Source: CAVRXZ01 sp963773035 (GTDB lineage: Bacteria > Acidobacteriota > Vicinamibacteria > Vicinamibacterales > CAVVIG01). Taken from it: DNA of 64,000 nt. The stretch spans positions 496,001 through 560,000 of the forward strand of contig CAVYZX010000010.1 of assembly GCA_963773035.1 (NCBI GenBank). Direction: 5' to 3'. Below the pieces are notes generated by a model. The model did not search any database and was not told the origin of the DNA. It saw nothing but the letters and a program-made list of their open reading frames with translations. This document shows positions 50,971 to 59,224 of this stretch, in pieces. Positions within the stretch are counted from its first letter, which is position 1. Each line of letters opens with the position of its first letter. The position numbers and the translations under genes are program-made.

Positions 50971-53645
50971 ACCGGCGTGGCCGCGGAATCCTGCTCCTTG
51001 GGTTCCTGGTGACGGTCGTCGTGCCTTCGACCGTCGCCCTGTACACGGATTGGCTCTGGTTTGGCGAGACCGGCTTCCGCGACGTGTTCGTGAGAACCTG
51101 GGTCTATCGCGCCACGCTTGGCGCCATCGCGATGGCCGCAGCCTTCGGCGCGATCTTCCTCAATGTTCGGGTAGCGATGCGAGCCCTCGTTGCGCGCCAT
51201 CTGGTGTTCATGACGCGCGAAGGACCACTGAGGATTGACGTCGATCGGCAGCGAGCGCAGCCGCTGACGACAATAGTCGCCGCAGTTGTTGCGCTGCTGT
51301 TCGGCTTGTGGGCGTCGAGCCGCTGGCAGGATTGGCTGCTGTTCCGACATGCCCAGCCATTCGGCGAAGTCGATCCCGTATTAGGAAGAGACCTCGGCTT
51401 CTACATTCTTCAGCTCCCGTTTCTGGAGGTGCTCCAGCAGTTCCTGCTTGTACTGGCCGGGGTCTCGCTTGTCGTAACGGCGGCGACCTATGTACTGGCC
51501 GGGGCTTTGCGCTTCGACTCCGATCGCGGAAGTTCGATTACAGGCAACGCCAAGCGTCACCTGGCCGGACTTGCGTCGGTCGTGATGCTGACACTGGCCT
51601 TCAAGGCCTACCTCGACATCCCACGATTGCTCACGAGCCCCGACGGCATTGTCTATGGTGTGACGAATGTCGACGCGGCAGTCTGGATTCCCGCGCTGAA
51701 AGTGCTGACCGTCGTCGCGCTCGTGGGCGCCCTGCTCGCCGCCAGTCAAACAGTCGTCGCATCCTGGTGGCCGGCAGCGACCGCTGTCGTACTGTATCTA
51801 CTCGTGCCAACTGGAGGGTTCCTCGCAGCCTCGTTGATGCAGCGATTCGTCATCGCTCCCAACGAGCTCGCCCGCGAGGCGCAGTTCATCGGTCACAATA
51901 TCGAGGCCACTCGAAAGGCCTTCAATCTCGATGCTGTCGAGGCGCGCGAGCTCTCCGGCGACTCGCAGCTGACGCGCGCGGACATCGAGGCAAACCGGGC
52001 CACCCTCGGCAACGTCAGGCTTTGGGATCACGAACCGCTGCTCCAGACTTTCGCTCAGATTCAGGAGATTCGGACGTACTACGACTTCGTGTCCGTGCAC
52101 AACGATCGCTACCTGATCGACGGCGAGTATCGGCAGATCATGCTGTCGGCGCGCGAGCTGAACTCCGAGAGCCTGCCCAACCGCAATTGGATCAACGAAC
52201 GGCTGACGTTCACCCACGGCTACGGCGTGACGCTCGGCCCCGTGAACCAGGTGACGCCCGAAGGCTTGCCGGTCTTGTTCATCAAGGACCTTCCACCGAA
52301 GTCCTCGGTCAATCTCACGATCGACGAGCCCAGCATCTATTACGGACAGCAGTCGAGCGACCACGTCTTCGTCAAGACTCGAGCGCGCGAGTTTCACTAC
52401 CCCAAGGGCGACGACAATGTCTATACGAGCTACGACGGAACGGGTGGTGTGCCCGTCTCCAATTTCTTCAGGCGGCTGCTCTTCAGCATTCGCTTCGGTT
52501 CCTTCAAGGTGTTGTTCAGCGATGACATCACGAATGAAAGCCGGGTGATGTTCCATCGACGGCTCTCTCAACGGATTCAACGAATCGCACCCTTTCTCAC
52601 CTACGACCCTTCGCCCTATCTCGTGATCTCCGACGGGCGCTTGCTCTGGGTGCAAGACGGTTACACGACCAGCAGCCGGTATCCGTATTCGACACCGTCA
52701 GCGACCGGCATCAACTACATCAGGAACTCAGTGAAAGCGACCGTCGATGCCTACCACGGAACCGTCGTCTTCTACACGATCGACGATGCGGACCCGATTG
52801 TCGCCACGTATCGCCGCATGTTTCCGGAGCTGTTCAGGCCACTGTCGGAGATGCCCGAGAACATGCGGAACCGCCTCCGGTATCCCGAGGGCATTTTCGA
52901 CATCCAGGCCGAGATGTACGCGAGCTACCACATGACCAGCCCGTCGGTCTTCTACAACAAAGAAGACCTATGGGAGATTCCGACGATGCAGGGACGGGCA
53001 CAGCCGCAGCGGATGCAGCCCTATTACACGATCATGAGGCTGCCGGGAGAGGAGGCGCCCGAGTTCATCCAGATGCTCCCGTTCACGCCCGCTCGCAAGG
53101 ACAACCTGGCATCGTGGATGGTGGCCCGCAGCGACGGCACGCACTACGGTCGCATGATGGTCTTTCAGTTTCCCAAACAGAAGGTCGTATTCGGACCGCG
53201 GCAAATCGTCGCGCGGATCAGCCAGGACGAAACGATTGCGCCGCAAGTCACGCTCTGGAACCAGCAGGGATCGGAAGTGCTGCAGGGCACGCTGCTGGTC
53301 ATCCCAATCGAAGAGTCGTTGCTCTACGTTCGGCCGCTCTATCTGCGTTCGGCCGGTGGGCGCATTCCTGAATTGAAGCGTGTCATCGTGGCGCACCAGA
53401 ATCAAATCGTGATGGATGAAACGCTGGACAAGGCGCTCGACCGCCTCTTTCCGGTTGGCACAACTCAGCCCGACAGGCCAGCTCGCTCGCGCCCGGACGA
53501 CATCGAGAATGGAGTTGGGCTTGCGTCAGAGGCGCTGGAACACTACGTCCGTGCGGTGAAAGCTCAGCGCGAGGGCGATTGGGCCAAGTACGGGAGCGAG
53601 CTTCAGCGCGTCGGCGAAATCCTCAAACAGATGAATCCAAACTAA
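50967..53645 (+). CDS. UPF0182 family membrane protein
   Basis: 892 residues from ATG 50967 (AAAGGA upstream), translationally coupled to the HAD gene. It has seven N-terminal membrane helices (ILLLGFLVTVVVPSTVALYT and onward), the short family blocks DWLWFGETGFRDVF, FIGHNIEATRKAFNLD, TLGNVRLWDHEPLLQTFAQI, YYDFVSVHNDRYLIDG, NWINERLTFTHGYG, EPSIYYGQ, then a large extracytoplasmic domain. UPF0182 proteins are widespread in actinobacteria, cyanobacteria and acidobacteria, with no settled function. Confidence 0.93.
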   Translation: MNRRGRGILLLGFLVTVVVPSTVALYTDWLWFGETGFRDVFVRTWVYRATLGAIAMAAAFGAIFLNVRVAMRALVARHLVFMTREGPLRIDVDRQRAQPLTTIVAAVVALLFGLWASSRWQDWLLFRHAQPFGEVDPVLGRDLGFYILQLPFLEVLQQFLLVLAGVSLVVTAATYVLAGALRFDSDRGSSITGNAKRHLAGLASVVMLTLAFKAYLDIPRLLTSPDGIVYGVTNVDAAVWIPALKVLTVVALVGALLAASQTVVASWWPAATAVVLYLLVPTGGFLAASLMQRFVIAPNELAREAQFIGHNIEATRKAFNLDAVEARELSGDSQLTRADIEANRATLGNVRLWDHEPLLQTFAQIQEIRTYYDFVSVHNDRYLIDGEYRQIMLSARELNSESLPNRNWINERLTFTHGYGVTLGPVNQVTPEGLPVLFIKDLPPKSSVNLTIDEPSIYYGQQSSDHVFVKTRAREFHYPKGDDNVYTSYDGTGGVPVSNFFRRLLFSIRFGSFKVLFSDDITNESRVMFHRRLSQRIQRIAPFLTYDPSPYLVISDGRLLWVQDGYTTSSRYPYSTPSATGINYIRNSVKATVDAYHGTVVFYTIDDADPIVATYRRMFPELFRPLSEMPENMRNRLRYPEGIFDIQAEMYASYHMTSPSVFYNKEDLWEIPTMQGRAQPQRMQPYYTIMRLPGEEAPEFIQMLPFTPARKDNLASWMVARSDGTHYGRMMVFQFPKQKVVFGPRQIVARISQDETIAPQVTLWNQQGSEVLQGTLLVIPIEESLLYVRPLYLRSAGGRIPELKRVIVAHQNQIVMDETLDKALDRLFPVGTTQPDRPARSRPDDIENGVGLASEALEHYVRAVKAQREGDWAKYGSELQRVGEILKQMNPN

Positions 53646-53666
53646 GCCCTGAGCCCTGAGCCCTGA
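53646..53666. repeat. GCCCTGA heptamer, three copies
   Basis: Three head-to-tail GCCCTGA units directly after the UPF0182 stop codon. It is a short simple repeat of no clear role. Confidence 0.7.
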
Positions 53667-53681
53667 ATACGCTTGCGAAAC

Positions 53682-53704
53682 TTGTACTAATGAACTAGTA
53701 TAAT
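53682..53704 (+). promoter_or_regulatory. GntR operator overlapping a leaderless promoter
   Basis: An inverted repeat TTGTACTA-N6-TAGTATAA (one mismatch) at 53682-53703, the form of YtrA-type GntR operators. A perfect TATAAT at 53699-53704 overlaps its right arm, and TTGCGA at 53673 is a possible -35 (20-bp spacing). Transcription would start at about 53711, the A of the GntR ATG, so the mRNA is probably leaderless and the gene self-repressed. Confidence 0.72.
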
Positions 53705-53710
53705 CATGCA

Positions 53711-54091
53711 ATGGCGGTCGTCTCGGTCGACCCGCACGACCCGACTCCCATCTACGCCCAACTCGAGCGAGGGCTGCGAGCGGCCATCGTCACGAACCGG
53801 CTGCGGCCCGGCGACCAGCTGCCGACGGTCCGGCAACTCGCCGTCGATCTCCGCGTGAATGCCAACACGGTGGCCCGTGTCTATGCCGAGCTCGAGCGCT
53901 CCGGGGTAATCGAAACCCGGCGAGGGGTGGGTTCGTTCATTAGCGCCGCCGGGCGGACGGAAGCGCGGCCGGCCGAGGAAAAGGCGCGCCGGTTACGTGC
54001 ATTTGTCACCAAAGTGCTGGCGGACGCAGCGGCCGCTGGCTTCACGCTCGACGAAGTACTCGGGGCTATCAACAAGAAGGAAATCACTTGA
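53711..54091 (+). CDS. GntR family repressor, YtrA subfamily
   Basis: 126 residues: winged helix at about residues 14-80 (PIYAQLERGLRAAIVTNRLR, PGDQLPTVRQLAVDLRVNAN, TVARVYAELERSGVIETRRG) and a short C-terminal helical tail, the YtrA layout. Members control transporter or membrane operons that lie just downstream, here the slipin and the small membrane peptide. No Shine-Dalgarno is present, in line with a leaderless transcript. The last codons fall within the left arm of a large inverted repeat. Confidence 0.92.
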   Translation: MAVVSVDPHDPTPIYAQLERGLRAAIVTNRLRPGDQLPTVRQLAVDLRVNANTVARVYAELERSGVIETRRGVGSFISAAGRTEARPAEEKARRLRAFVTKVLADAAAAGFTLDEVLGAINKKEIT

Positions 54092-54161
54092 CTGGACGTG
54101 GTAACTGAGGATCTCGCTCTCCTGGAAGCGCTCACCTACCACGCCCAGTCAAGTGATTTCC
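54079..54161 (+). other. 83-nt structured element between gntR and the slipin gene
   Basis: A perfect 17-bp stem (54079-54095, GGAAATCACTTGACTGG, with 54145-54161, CCAGTCAAGTGATTTCC), a second stem GTGGTA (54098-54103) with TACCAC (54137-54142), and a possible inner hairpin (AGGA/TCCT). The gntR stop codon is in the left arm. The slipin ribosome site (AAGGAG) comes ten bases after the right arm. There is no T tract, so it may set relative expression, RNA stability or coupling rather than simple termination. Confidence 0.75.
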
Positions 54162-54179
54162 GATTAAGAAGGAGCAGAG

Positions 54180-55100
54180 ATGACTTCGATCGCCTATTCG
54201 GCCGGCAAATCAGCATCCCGAATGAATGTCGTGGCCGTTGCTCTGTTCCTCGTCACGCTCGCCATCGGCGTGGCGTGGTCCGTTGCGACGAGGAACCCGG
54301 TGCCCTGTATCGTCATGCTTCTGCTGGGCCTGATCCTGATGCAGTCGCCCAAAATCGCTCAACAGTGGGAGCGCGCGGTGGTGCTCAGGCTCGGCCGATT
54401 CGTCGGGCTGCGGGGTCCTGGGCTCTTCTGGATCGCACCGCTGATCGACACGGTCTCCACGTACATCGACCAGCGCACGATCACCACGAGCTTCGCCGCG
54501 GAACAGACGTTGACTTCCGACACCGTACCGGTGAACGTCGATGCGGTCCTCTTCTGGATGGTTCACGACGCGCAGAAAGCCGCACTCGAGGTCCAGGAGT
54601 ACTCGCAGGCCGTGAGCTGGGCGGCACAGACGGCGTTGCGGGACATCATCGGACGAACGGCACTGACCGATCTTCTTCGCGGACGCGAACGCATCGAAGC
54701 CGAACTTCAGCTGCTGATCGACCAGCGCTCGAATCCTTGGGGCGTGACCGTCCAGTCCGTCGAAATGCGCGACGTCGTCATTCCCACGGCGCTGCAGGAC
54801 GCCATGTCGCGCGAAGCCCAGGCCGCGCGCGAGAAGCAGGCGCGCATCATTCTCGGCCAGGCCGAGATGGAGATCGCGCACTCGTTCCAGGAGGCCGCCA
54901 AGTCGTATCACGAAAACCCCACCGCCCTTCACCTGCGGGCGATGAACATGCTGTACGAAGGCTTGAAGGAGAAAGGCGCGCTGATGTTGATTCCGAGCAG
55001 CGCCGTCGAGTCGATGGGCATGGGCGGTCTGCTCGGGGCCGCCGCGCTCAGACAGGAAAGGCTCACCGGCACGAGCGAGGATTCAAAGAAAGTCGAATAA
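54180..55100 (+). CDS. Slipin/stomatin-like SPFH protein
   Basis: 306 residues. AAGGAG six bases before the ATG. Two hydrophobic segments near the N terminus (VVAVALFLVTLAIGVAW and CIVMLLLGLILM), then an SPFH domain: QQWERAVVLRLGRFVGLRGP, DTVSTYIDQRTITTSF, TLTSDTVPVNVDAVLFWMV, LRDIIGRTALTDLL, ending with the ALQDAMSREAQAAREKQARI coiled coil. It is a membrane scaffold protein. NfeD, the usual slipin partner, is missing; a 34-residue membrane peptide follows instead. Confidence 0.93.
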   Translation: MTSIAYSAGKSASRMNVVAVALFLVTLAIGVAWSVATRNPVPCIVMLLLGLILMQSPKIAQQWERAVVLRLGRFVGLRGPGLFWIAPLIDTVSTYIDQRTITTSFAAEQTLTSDTVPVNVDAVLFWMVHDAQKAALEVQEYSQAVSWAAQTALRDIIGRTALTDLLRGRERIEAELQLLIDQRSNPWGVTVQSVEMRDVVIPTALQDAMSREAQAAREKQARIILGQAEMEIAHSFQEAAKSYHENPTALHLRAMNMLYEGLKEKGALMLIPSSAVESMGMGGLLGAAALRQERLTGTSEDSKKVE

Positions 55101-55115
55101 AGAAAGAAGGTCATC

Positions 55116-55220
55116 ATGTTCGAACCGGACCTCCGCTACATGCAGTCGATGCTCTGGTTCATGCTGGCGGTCATCGGAATGATCTTGAGTTTCGTTGGCT
55201 GGCTTCGATGGGCAACATAA
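55116..55220 (+). CDS. 34-residue membrane peptide
   Basis: An ORF with AGAAGG seven bases upstream, 15 bp after the slipin stop. The peptide starts MFEPDLRYMQSML and then has one membrane helix (WFMLAVIGMILSFVGWL) with RWAT at the end. Good start signals, a strong helix and operon position support it as real. It could be a small regulator or subunit of the slipin complex. No known family is recognised. Confidence 0.68.
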   Translation: MFEPDLRYMQSMLWFMLAVIGMILSFVGWLRWAT

Positions 55221-55235
55221 CGAGACAACCGAGTC

Positions 55236-55310
55236 AATGCAGAATGCTCAATGCAGAATGCCGGAGATCAGGTGCCAGCTTTCCGCATTTTGCATTTTGC
55301 ATTCTGCATT
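55236..55310. repeat. AATGCAGA stutter hairpin between convergent genes
   Basis: Left arm 55236-55261 (two AATGCAGAATGC units) and right arm 55285-55310 (GCATTTTGCATTTTGCATTC...), self-complementary over about 25 bp with a few mismatches. It lies between the 34-residue peptide and the stop of the sulfatase-like gene and can act as a terminator for both strands. Confidence 0.78.
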
Positions 55311-55315
55311 TCAGG

Positions 55316-56977
55316 TTAAGGCCCCGAGTGGGTCGTCGTTTCGCGCTCGCCAAATGCATCGAGCAGCATCCCGCGCAACTCGTGCAACCGGCCGATCGTG
55401 GGACGCCGCGGTGTCAGCCCGGATCGGAAGCCAAAGGCCGGCAGCCGTTCGAGAATCGACTTCCGGCTGGTAATCACGTGTACGGGGACATCCCACGGTG
55501 CGCCCTCGCCGCTGACGAGCGCCGGAGGCTGATGGTCGCCAAGAAGGACCATGACGAAGTCGCGATCCGCGTGGCCACGCAGGAATCCAGCCAGCGTCTC
55601 GTACGTGTATGACATCGCGTCGACATAACTCGGTGCGAGATCCATCCAGTCGGGCTCGCGATCGAAAGCGCGACCCATCTCCTCGAGGGTGTAGGGTTGG
55701 TCCGTCAGCATCCGCCCCCAATCCGGTTGATAGGGCGGCGTGGGCCTGAACGGTGTGTGCGTGCTGATGGTCGGAAAGAACACGAAGAGGGGTGCTCGAG
55801 GCTGGCGGCTCATCTCGAGGCTATCGAGCCTGCCCAGCGCAAATTGATCCGGAATGTCGAACCAGCCAAAGGGCGGCCCGGGATAGGCGAGACGAACACC
55901 GCCATATATCTCATCAAATCCGTAGTAAGTTCCTTCCGGCCACTCCTTCCACAACCCGGGCATCAGGGCGACGGTCCGGTAGCCGTGACGCGAGAAGAAG
56001 GTCACGAGCGTATCGCGCTTCTGGGTCATCAGCAGCGCATTCGACTGTGGATCGCGAATCTCGACGCCGGACATCAGGCTGACATGCGCGAGCCATGAGG
56101 AACCGCCGAACGTCGGCGACTCCACGTAGGCCGACAAGACGTCGCGGCGGGATGCATGAATTGCCGCGTCCAGGCTGGCCCGGCTGGCTGTCAACCCCGC
56201 CGCCAGTTCGGGCCGCTCGAACGCGGAGGCACCATAGGACTCGAGAAAGATGAGCAGAACGTCAGCGCCTTTGACGCGCGCGAGGTCGGAGCTCATCGAT
56301 GGGCTTGCAGGAAGCGATTTCGAGCCGGACAACGCCTCCCCGACGAGTCGAACCTGGTGCGCGTAGGTCTGAACCACCGGCGTCGCAAAGGCGGGAATGC
56401 GCGGCACGCGGCCGGAGAGCTGCTGCCCGACGAACAACGCGATCGCCGCGACAGCAACCACAGTCAGCGCAAGTCTTCCACGCGGCACGCTTGTCTCCGA
56501 CGCGATGCGCCCCAAGGCCCACCGAGCCAGTGCGTACAAAGCACCAAGCGTGGCCAGCGTCACGGAAACGGCAACGACGATGAGCCAGACCGGCGCAGCC
56601 TGCGCCAGGAGAGCGATAACTGCCGGAATATATTGCAGCTCCCAGTAGAGATTGATGTCTCGACCGAAAAGAGCCGGGGCGGTGACTTCCGCGTATCGAC
56701 CGATGACCAGAAGGATCCACAAGACGCTCAAACCCGCCAGCCGGGTGCGCGAAGGCGCTCCGATCGAACGAGTCGCCAGGACCAGCATCAAGATGCACGC
56801 GGCCAGCTCGACAGAGAGCTCACCCGTCCAGCGGATAAAAGGCGTCGGCCAGATGTTATGGAACGTGAGCGAGACGTCGAGGATCGCGAGTGCCGCGGCA
56901 AGCCCGATCCAACGCAGCCAACGGCGCTCCATCATGCTCGGATCTCGCAAAGTCTTCTTGTAATCCCTGAAGATCAA
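55316..56977 (-). CDS. Membrane sulfatase/phosphotransferase-like protein (alkaline phosphatase superfamily)
   Basis: 553 residues. Five membrane helices in the first 200 residues, then a periplasmic catalytic domain: GADVLLIFLESYGASAFERP (nucleophile region), SWLAHVSLMSGV, YRTVALMPGLWKEWPEGTYY, FVFFPTISTHTPF, and VMVLLGDHQPPALVSGEGAP (metal ligands Asp-His). The layout resembles LtaS/EptA/OpgB-like phosphoglycerol or phosphoethanolamine transferases, though this organism has no known lipoteichoic acid. It may modify an outer glycan or lipid. Substrate unknown. Confidence 0.85.
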   Translation of the reverse strand: MIFRDYKKTLRDPSMMERRWLRWIGLAAALAILDVSLTFHNIWPTPFIRWTGELSVELAACILMLVLATRSIGAPSRTRLAGLSVLWILLVIGRYAEVTAPALFGRDINLYWELQYIPAVIALLAQAAPVWLIVVAVSVTLATLGALYALARWALGRIASETSVPRGRLALTVVAVAAIALFVGQQLSGRVPRIPAFATPVVQTYAHQVRLVGEALSGSKSLPASPSMSSDLARVKGADVLLIFLESYGASAFERPELAAGLTASRASLDAAIHASRRDVLSAYVESPTFGGSSWLAHVSLMSGVEIRDPQSNALLMTQKRDTLVTFFSRHGYRTVALMPGLWKEWPEGTYYGFDEIYGGVRLAYPGPPFGWFDIPDQFALGRLDSLEMSRQPRAPLFVFFPTISTHTPFRPTPPYQPDWGRMLTDQPYTLEEMGRAFDREPDWMDLAPSYVDAMSYTYETLAGFLRGHADRDFVMVLLGDHQPPALVSGEGAPWDVPVHVITSRKSILERLPAFGFRSGLTPRRPTIGRLHELRGMLLDAFGERETTTHSGP

Positions 56978-57035
56978 TCGAACTCCGGATTATGTCGTAC
57001 GACGGGTCCTCGAAGTACGCTAGGTTATCGTGACC

Positions 57036-57686
57036 ATGACCAAGTCGTTCCGCGCTCGTCTCCGAGCCGTCTTGAAGACGCGTCTGGGCCAGTCGCCCGT
57101 ACGCTCGATTGCCGTCGCCAAATTGCCGACCGCGTACGGCGATTTTCAGATCCACGCGTACGAGGACCAGCGCAACCGTCAGACGCACGTCGCATTGGTC
57201 CTTGGGGAAATCAGTGACGGCGAAGGCGTCCTCGCACGATTGCACTCGTCGTGCTTGACCGGAGACGTGTTTCATTCCGAGCGGTGCGACTGCGGAGCGC
57301 AACTCAACACCGCCATGCAGCGCATCGCAGCCGAGGGGCGTGGAGTGATCCTGTACCTCGACCAGGAAGGCCGCGGTATCGGCCTGGCCAACAAAATTCG
57401 CGCGTACGCACTTCAGGATGAAGGGTACGACACCGTGGAAGCTAACGAGCGGCTCGGCTTCGATGCCGACGAGCGCGACTATGGCCTCGGCGTGCAGATC
57501 CTGTCCGACCTGGGCGTCCGCTCGATGCGTCTGCTGACCAACAATCCACGAAAGCTGGCCGACGTCGAGAGTCACGGCATGTCGGTCAGCGAGCTCCTTC
57601 CGATCGAGATTCCAGCATCCGACTCGACACGCCGCTACCTCAGAACGAAGAAGGAAAAGCTGGGACACCTTCTCACGTCGGTCTGA
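57036..57686 (+). CDS. ribA: GTP cyclohydrolase II
   Basis: 216 residues from ATG 57036 (a GTG at 57030 is an alternative). Zinc ligands are in LHSSCLTGDVFHSERCDCGA, the active-site region is LDQEGRGIGLANKIRAYALQ, and the guanine recognition part is DYGLGVQILSDLGVRSMRLL with LTNNP. The enzyme opens GTP to 2,5-diamino-6-ribosylamino-4(3H)-pyrimidinone 5'-phosphate. There is no DHBP synthase domain. The neighbours are not riboflavin genes but a dehydrogenase and a PTPS-like protein, which points to a different pterin- or pyrimidine-derived product. The stop overlaps the next start (TGATG). Confidence 0.93.
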   Translation: MTKSFRARLRAVLKTRLGQSPVRSIAVAKLPTAYGDFQIHAYEDQRNRQTHVALVLGEISDGEGVLARLHSSCLTGDVFHSERCDCGAQLNTAMQRIAAEGRGVILYLDQEGRGIGLANKIRAYALQDEGYDTVEANERLGFDADERDYGLGVQILSDLGVRSMRLLTNNPRKLADVESHGMSVSELLPIEIPASDSTRRYLRTKKEKLGHLLTSV

Positions 57687-58663
57687 TGTCTCGCGCGGCG
57701 CAGACGCGCGCGTTTTGGGTCGTGGAACCAGGCCGAGGAGAAATCCGCCCCGAACGGCTCGACAACCCTTCGGCAGACGAGATCGTTGTCAGAACGCTGT
57801 ACAGCGGCATCAGTCGAGGAACAGAGGCGCTGGTGTTTCAGGGCCGGGTGCCAGCGACCGAATACCAGCGGATGCGTGCCCCTTTTCAATCCGGCGACTT
57901 TCCCGCTCCCATCAAGTACGGCTACGCCAGCGTCGGACATGTCGAGCAGGGCCCGCGAGATCTACTGGATCGGGCGGTGTTCGTTCTGTATCCGCATCAG
58001 ACACGATACGTCGTGCCTGCGCAGTCTGCGTACGTGTTGCCGGAAGGCGTACCAGCAGCTCGGGCCGTCCTCGCTGCCAATCTCGAAACAGCAGTGAACG
58101 GCGTGTGGGACGCCGCGCCGCAAATCGGCGATCGCATCGCCGTCATCGGGGCGGGAACCGTCGGATGCCTCGTCGCCTGGCTCACTGGAAGGATCGTCGG
58201 CTGCGAAGTGGAGCTCGTCGATGTCAATCCCCAACGAGCCTCGATTGCAAACCAACTTGGCGTCCGGTTTTGCGCTCCGGACCGAGTTTCGGAAAACGCG
58301 GACATCGTGATCCACGCGAGTGGCTCGCCCGCTGGTCTGGCTGTCGCCCTCCGCGTCGCCGCATTCGAGGCATCGGTGGTCGAAATGAGCTGGTACGGCA
58401 CCGAGACCGTGCCGATCGTGTTGGGTGAAGGGTTTCACGCGCGAAGGCTGACTCTCAGGTCCTCCCAGGTTGGCAGCGTAGCCCGTTCACAGAGGCCCCG
58501 CTGGGATGCCCGGCGGCGGATGCAGTTCGCCCTGACGCTGCTCGCGAATGCCGATCTGGATTCGTTGATCACAGGGGAGAGCCCATTCGACGCGCTGCCC
58601 GAGGTGATGGCGAAGCTGTCGACAGCTCCGGGAGACACGTTGTGTCATCGCATCAGGTATTAG
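57686..58663 (+). CDS. MDR dehydrogenase of a pterin-like cluster
   Basis: 325 residues, translationally coupled to ribA. GroES-like start (RTLYSGISRGTEALVFQGRV), FPAPIKYGYASVGHVEQGPR, YVVPAQSAYVLPEGVPAARA, and a Rossmann motif (IAVIGAGTVGCLVAWLTGRI, VELVDVNPQRASIANQLGV). It lacks the structural-zinc cysteines and most catalytic-zinc ligands of ADH. As I recall, homologues sit beside PTPS-like proteins in several phyla, so it probably acts on a pathway intermediate. Confidence 0.85.
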   Translation: MSRAAQTRAFWVVEPGRGEIRPERLDNPSADEIVVRTLYSGISRGTEALVFQGRVPATEYQRMRAPFQSGDFPAPIKYGYASVGHVEQGPRDLLDRAVFVLYPHQTRYVVPAQSAYVLPEGVPAARAVLAANLETAVNGVWDAAPQIGDRIAVIGAGTVGCLVAWLTGRIVGCEVELVDVNPQRASIANQLGVRFCAPDRVSENADIVIHASGSPAGLAVALRVAAFEASVVEMSWYGTETVPIVLGEGFHARRLTLRSSQVGSVARSQRPRWDARRRMQFALTLLANADLDSLITGESPFDALPEVMAKLSTAPGDTLCHRIRY

Positions 58664-58667
58664 AACA

Positions 58668-58755
58668 GCTATCAGCTGTCAGCTATCAGCTATCAGCTAT
58701 CTGTTTCCGTAGCATTTGACTGAGGGCTGAGAGCCGAGAGCTGAAAGCTGAAAGT
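58668..58755. repeat. AGCTATC/GCTGAAA stutter hairpin
   Basis: Left arm 58668-58701 (AGCTATCAGCTGTCAGCTATCAGC...) and right arm 58722-58755 (GAGGGCTGAGAGCCGAGAGCTGAAAGC...) are imperfectly self-complementary. It lies between the dehydrogenase and PTPS-like genes, which may separate their expression. Confidence 0.72.
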
Positions 58756-58783
58756 TACGAGATCACCTATACAGGAGTTTCCG

Positions 58784-59218
58784 ATGTACAGCGTATCGGT
58801 GCGCGATCACATCATGATTGCCCACAGCCTTCGCGGCGACGTCTTCGGGCCCGCCCAACGCCTGCACGGAGCCACCTACGTAGTCGATGTCGAATTTCGC
58901 CGCCGCGACCTCGACGAAACTGGCATTGTCGTCGACATCGGGCGCGCGACGGAGGTCGTCCATGCCGTGCTCGCTGGCATGAACTACCGGAATCTCGACG
59001 AGGAGCCGTCCCTCAAAGGACTGAACACGACGACCGAAGTGATGGCGCGGCTGATATTCGACCGGATTGGCGCGGCGATTCGGCGCGACGAGCTGGGCCC
59101 TGGAGGACGGGCGGTCCAGACCATCCGCGTCACTCTTCACGAGTCACACGTCGCGTCAGCGGCCTTCGAGGGGAGTGTCGGAGGGAATATCGGTGGAAGC
59201 GAGTTCGAGTTGGCTTGA
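58784..59218 (+). CDS. 6-pyruvoyl-tetrahydropterin synthase/QueD family protein lacking catalytic residues
   Basis: 144 residues (MYSVSVRDHIMIAHSLRGDV). The fold is clear (RLHGATYVVDVEF, GIVVDIGRATEVV, NTTTEVMARLIFDR, VTLHES), but compared with QueD the catalytic Cys region reads PAQRLHG, the second zinc His of the HGH pair is Ala (HGA), and the catalytic His region is MNYRNLDE. So the canonical reaction is unlikely. I recall alphaproteobacterial relatives with the same HGATY motif, suggesting a distinct family with its own reaction. It lies in a cluster with ribA, a dehydrogenase and a RibD-like reductase. Confidence 0.88.
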   Translation: MYSVSVRDHIMIAHSLRGDVFGPAQRLHGATYVVDVEFRRRDLDETGIVVDIGRATEVVHAVLAGMNYRNLDEEPSLKGLNTTTEVMARLIFDRIGAAIRRDELGPGGRAVQTIRVTLHESHVASAAFEGSVGGNIGGSEFELA

Positions 59219-59224
59219 ATCGAT

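Noticed and set aside
54098..55612. Plus-strand frame of 504 codons over the slipin gene
   Set aside because: It is the out-of-frame shadow of the slipin and crosses the hairpin repeat; the composition is not protein-like.
57000..57035. FMN riboswitch before ribA
   Set aside because: The RFN element consensus is absent, and the leader is too short.
56156..57217. Plus-strand frame of 353 codons opposite the sulfatase-like gene
   Set aside because: Antisense shadow rich in Arg and Gly, extending out of frame into ribA.
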